Shown here in pieces: positions 61,674-64,000 of a stretch of 64,000 nucleotides of DNA; positions within the stretch are counted from its first letter, which is position 1, and every line of letters begins with the position of its first letter. This DNA comes from Symsagittifera roscoffensis (lineage: Eukaryota > Xenacoelomorpha > Acoela > Convolutidae): assembly GCF_963678635.1 (NCBI RefSeq), contig NC_087070.1, positions 7,722,539-7,786,538 on the forward strand, read 5' to 3'. Position numbers and translations under genes: made by a program. The notes under the pieces are model-generated. The model searched no databases, was not told the origin of the DNA, and worked only from the letters and a program-made list of their open reading frames with translations.

Positions 61674-63690
61674 AGATACGTTTGAAGTCAAAAAATTTTA
61701 TTCTGGCAATCAACTTAGATGCTTCAATTTTTTGCTTCCTGGAAGTGCTGTGCTCGTTTTTCAAATTGATTTTTTTTCGAAAATAGATACTAGTAATAAA
61801 CGCATGATTAATGAGAACTTCTAGGAGCAGAAAAAACAGATGAACAGAATAAAAATTTCTTAGAACTTCACCAGAATTAATATGGTACTTCTTTTTGCAA
61901 AAATTTTACCCCAAAAATAGGTCATTTTGGCGCTTTTTTCATTAAATCAAGAATTGCGCTGCAACTACCAAGCTAACTGCTGATAGAGTTTTTTCAAATA
62001 GAAGCCCTTTGCACAGCCCAACGGAGTCACATGACGGTAAATCTATCAAAAAATTGCGTAAAACCTTTGAAAATTGTTTTCAAGCAAAGATTTTTATTTT
62101 AATGAAGTAAAAAATGACCTTTTTTTGGCTATCAACCCAAAAATATACTCTCTTTTACAGGTTTTTGGAAGTCTTGCCTTTGTAAAATTTTGTTGGGCTG
62201 TGTAAGAGGGTTCTTTTGATACAACTTCAATATCAATCAACCCGGTAGTTTCAGCGTAATTTTTGATTTATTATAAGAAGTCAAAGTGACGCATTTTTGC
62301 GATAAATTTTTGATTGAGATTTTTGAAAAAATGCACCGTATTAACTCTGGTGAAACTCTAAGAAATTTTAGTTCTTGTCATTTTTTTTGTTTAATTTTGA
62401 TCCAATTTGAGAAAAACGCGTTTTGCACTGTTGTTCGTGGTGTCCGGTTAATTTAAATTAACACTGGAACACATTAGTCTTTTATATCAGTAATTAGACT
62501 AAATTTGATATTTGATTCGATTTTTCGCGATATTGAAAACAAAATTGCACTGCAATTCTGAAACTTATTATTTGATAAAAAATTTCAATGAAATCGAAAA
62601 ATTGATATTTGGAAAAACTGAATGTCATGAACGATTTAGAGAAGTTTTATTTGAAAAAAAAATCGAAAAAAAATACACAGAGACTAAGAAGACGGAAACA
62701 GTCTAAGCAGCCTTCGATAAATTATGATCGGATTTGCTGGAACCAACTTTGGGTTGATTTTTCACCGGACAAATTGGATCTTTAACTTGCAGTATTTGAT
62801 GGAACTTTAAGAATAAAACATGGATGCGCTCAAAATGGAAAAAATCAAAATACCTAAAATTTTCTCCTTTACTTATAAATCGTTTTTTGACGAATTGGTT
62901 TTAAAACTTACTGCAGGTTTCAATAACTGCGTGAACTCCAGATGATTTTTGTTAGAGAAAGTTATCTCTTACAATAAATTTAATGGTGAAATACTGCAGA
63001 AAAAAAAACGTTTTTTATCTATCCTGAAGATGAAAAAGGTATTGATAGTATATCAGTTGACACAAACAAGCACAACGCTCAATCAATTTTGAAAAAAAAA
63101 GAGTCAAAACCTCGAAAACAGGACTGACAAAGTCAAAATTTGAATTAATAGAAAAGTTAAAGTACCTTCCGAAAGCAGTCGCAATAACTCTTCTGTCTCC
63201 GACCGCAGGCAGCTCAACATTCAATTTATCACGCAATGTCAAACTTAGTAGCAATTGCTTCCTCTCGTTCTTCTGTTTTAGTTCTTTATTATGTAATTTG
63301 CGGGAAAGAACTGGAGTTAGTTGAGCAACAGCCAGCGGATCTACTTAACAATCTCCCCCCCCCCCCTATTGTATTTACTAAAAACTCCTCCCCCCGCCCC
63401 TTTCTTGAAAGGGGGGCGGGAGATTGTTAAGTAGATCCGAGCCAGCAAAATAATTGCCATTAACAGAATTTGAGTTTTCATTTTTGCAATGTTTTTGTTT
63501 GATTTACTTTCGGTTTTAATATAGATAAAGAAACTTTAATTTCTATTCGGTTAAAATGGCAAAACTGCGAAAGTTCGAGCTAATTTATAAATCGGTTGCG
63601 CTTTTGAAATTTAATCAACTGCTGCGTGTTTACGGAGAGATTATGTCAAAGTGAAAATCAATGCGCGTTAAAAGCAATGAAACAAATATG
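61674..63690 (+). repeat. Downstream flank of locus 2 (copy of 43643-45646)
   Basis: Continues directly from the right arm, where locus 1 has the 2.4-kb module 2. It carries the same broken coding-like stretch and a C-tract hairpin element. Similarity ends near 63690, at the start of the short dispersed hairpin repeat. Confidence 0.85.
63336..63439 (+). mobile_element. C-tract hairpin element, copy C
   Basis: A perfect 22-bp inverted repeat (starting CGGATCTACTTAACAATC) bounds a 104-bp unit with C-runs, a CCCCTTTCTTGAAAGGGG hairpin and G-runs. Because the arms are better preserved than in copy A, this copy shows the ends of the element most clearly. Confidence 0.75.
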
Positions 63691-63691
63691 T

Positions 63692-63750
63692 AAACAAGAC
63701 TGCTCGTACCAGGGCGAAGCCCTGAATGTTCCGACCGCCTTTTAATAATT
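63692..63750 (+). repeat. Short dispersed hairpin repeat, copy 5
   Basis: AACAAGACTGCTCGTACCAG, GGCGAAGCCCTGAATGTTCC, GACCGCCTTTTAAT. AGGGC and GCCCT pair around GAA. It sits exactly where the similarity between the two flank copies ends. The rest of the window (63751-64000) holds no recognised gene. Confidence 0.75.
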
Positions 63751-64000
63751 ATGGAGCAGTAATAACATTTAAGAAGTTGAATGAAATGAAACAAAATGAA
63801 ATTTTTTTTCTTCTAAAAATTGAAGTTTTTTAATGAAAATCATCCCCCCACACGCCATATTAAGTACAAAAGGACAAATTTTGCTCCTTGTAACAAATCA
63901 ATTATGGCAAATAAGCTTCTTTCATCCAATTTGGAACGATTTCTAAGACGGATTAACTCCCCGCTTACGCCTTAAAAGCGCGAAATATATCGCGCGTTAA

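Overview
This is a eukaryotic, AT-rich, intron-containing animal (metazoan) sequence. The evidence is two multi-exon genes with GT/AG introns, AATAAA poly(A) signals, non-LTR retrotransposon remains, tRNA-like SINE sequences and long satellite arrays. The retroelement protein fragments look like types familiar from aquatic invertebrates, but I cannot name a phylum. All genes I can support lie on the + strand; the only clear coding remains on the - strand are a retroelement.

Layout. (1) 1-6331: a direct tandem duplication with a 4,057-bp period. Each visible copy carries the first coding exon of a DYRK1-type kinase gene and part or all of the second. The left copy is broken inside exon 2 and is followed by a decayed retroelement nuclease fragment. 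(2) 6103-16997: a complete DYRK1A/minibrain-type kinase gene with 12 coding exons, predicted 942 aa, ending with a poly(A) signal at 17180. Its introns hold minisatellites and old repeats. (3) 17.2-27.3 kb: a repeat-rich intergenic stretch with an internally deleted non-LTR retrotransposon on the - strand (about 19.14-20.52 kb) and several tRNA-like sequences. (4) 27317-34400: a second gene, which I reconstruct as 11 coding exons and 636 aa. It has an N-terminal CxC/CxxC cysteine pair, a basic coiled-coil-like segment and an acidic serine-rich middle. I do not recognise its family. (5) 34.7-45.6 kb: a composite repeat with a left arm, a 24-bp satellite organised in higher-order repeats of about 593 bp, and a right arm. 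A shortened second copy of the module follows in tandem. (6) 45.6-56.7 kb: gene-free AT-rich sequence with a terminal-inverted-repeat element rich in AAATCGATTT palindromes and a C-tract hairpin element. (7) 56714-56913: a 200-base run of N, followed by a second copy of the satellite and right-arm locus to about 63.69 kb.

The two genes are neighbours in the same orientation, about 10 kb apart, and nothing in the sequence ties their functions together. The most unusual feature is the satellite. Nearly every 24-bp unit contains an E-box (CACGTG or CACATG), and the consensus unit is free of stop codons in all six frames. The many long overlapping reading frames there are therefore a property of the repeat and not genes. 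The close similarity of the two satellite loci, one of them abutting an assembly gap, may reflect a recent segmental duplication or an assembly (haplotype) duplication.
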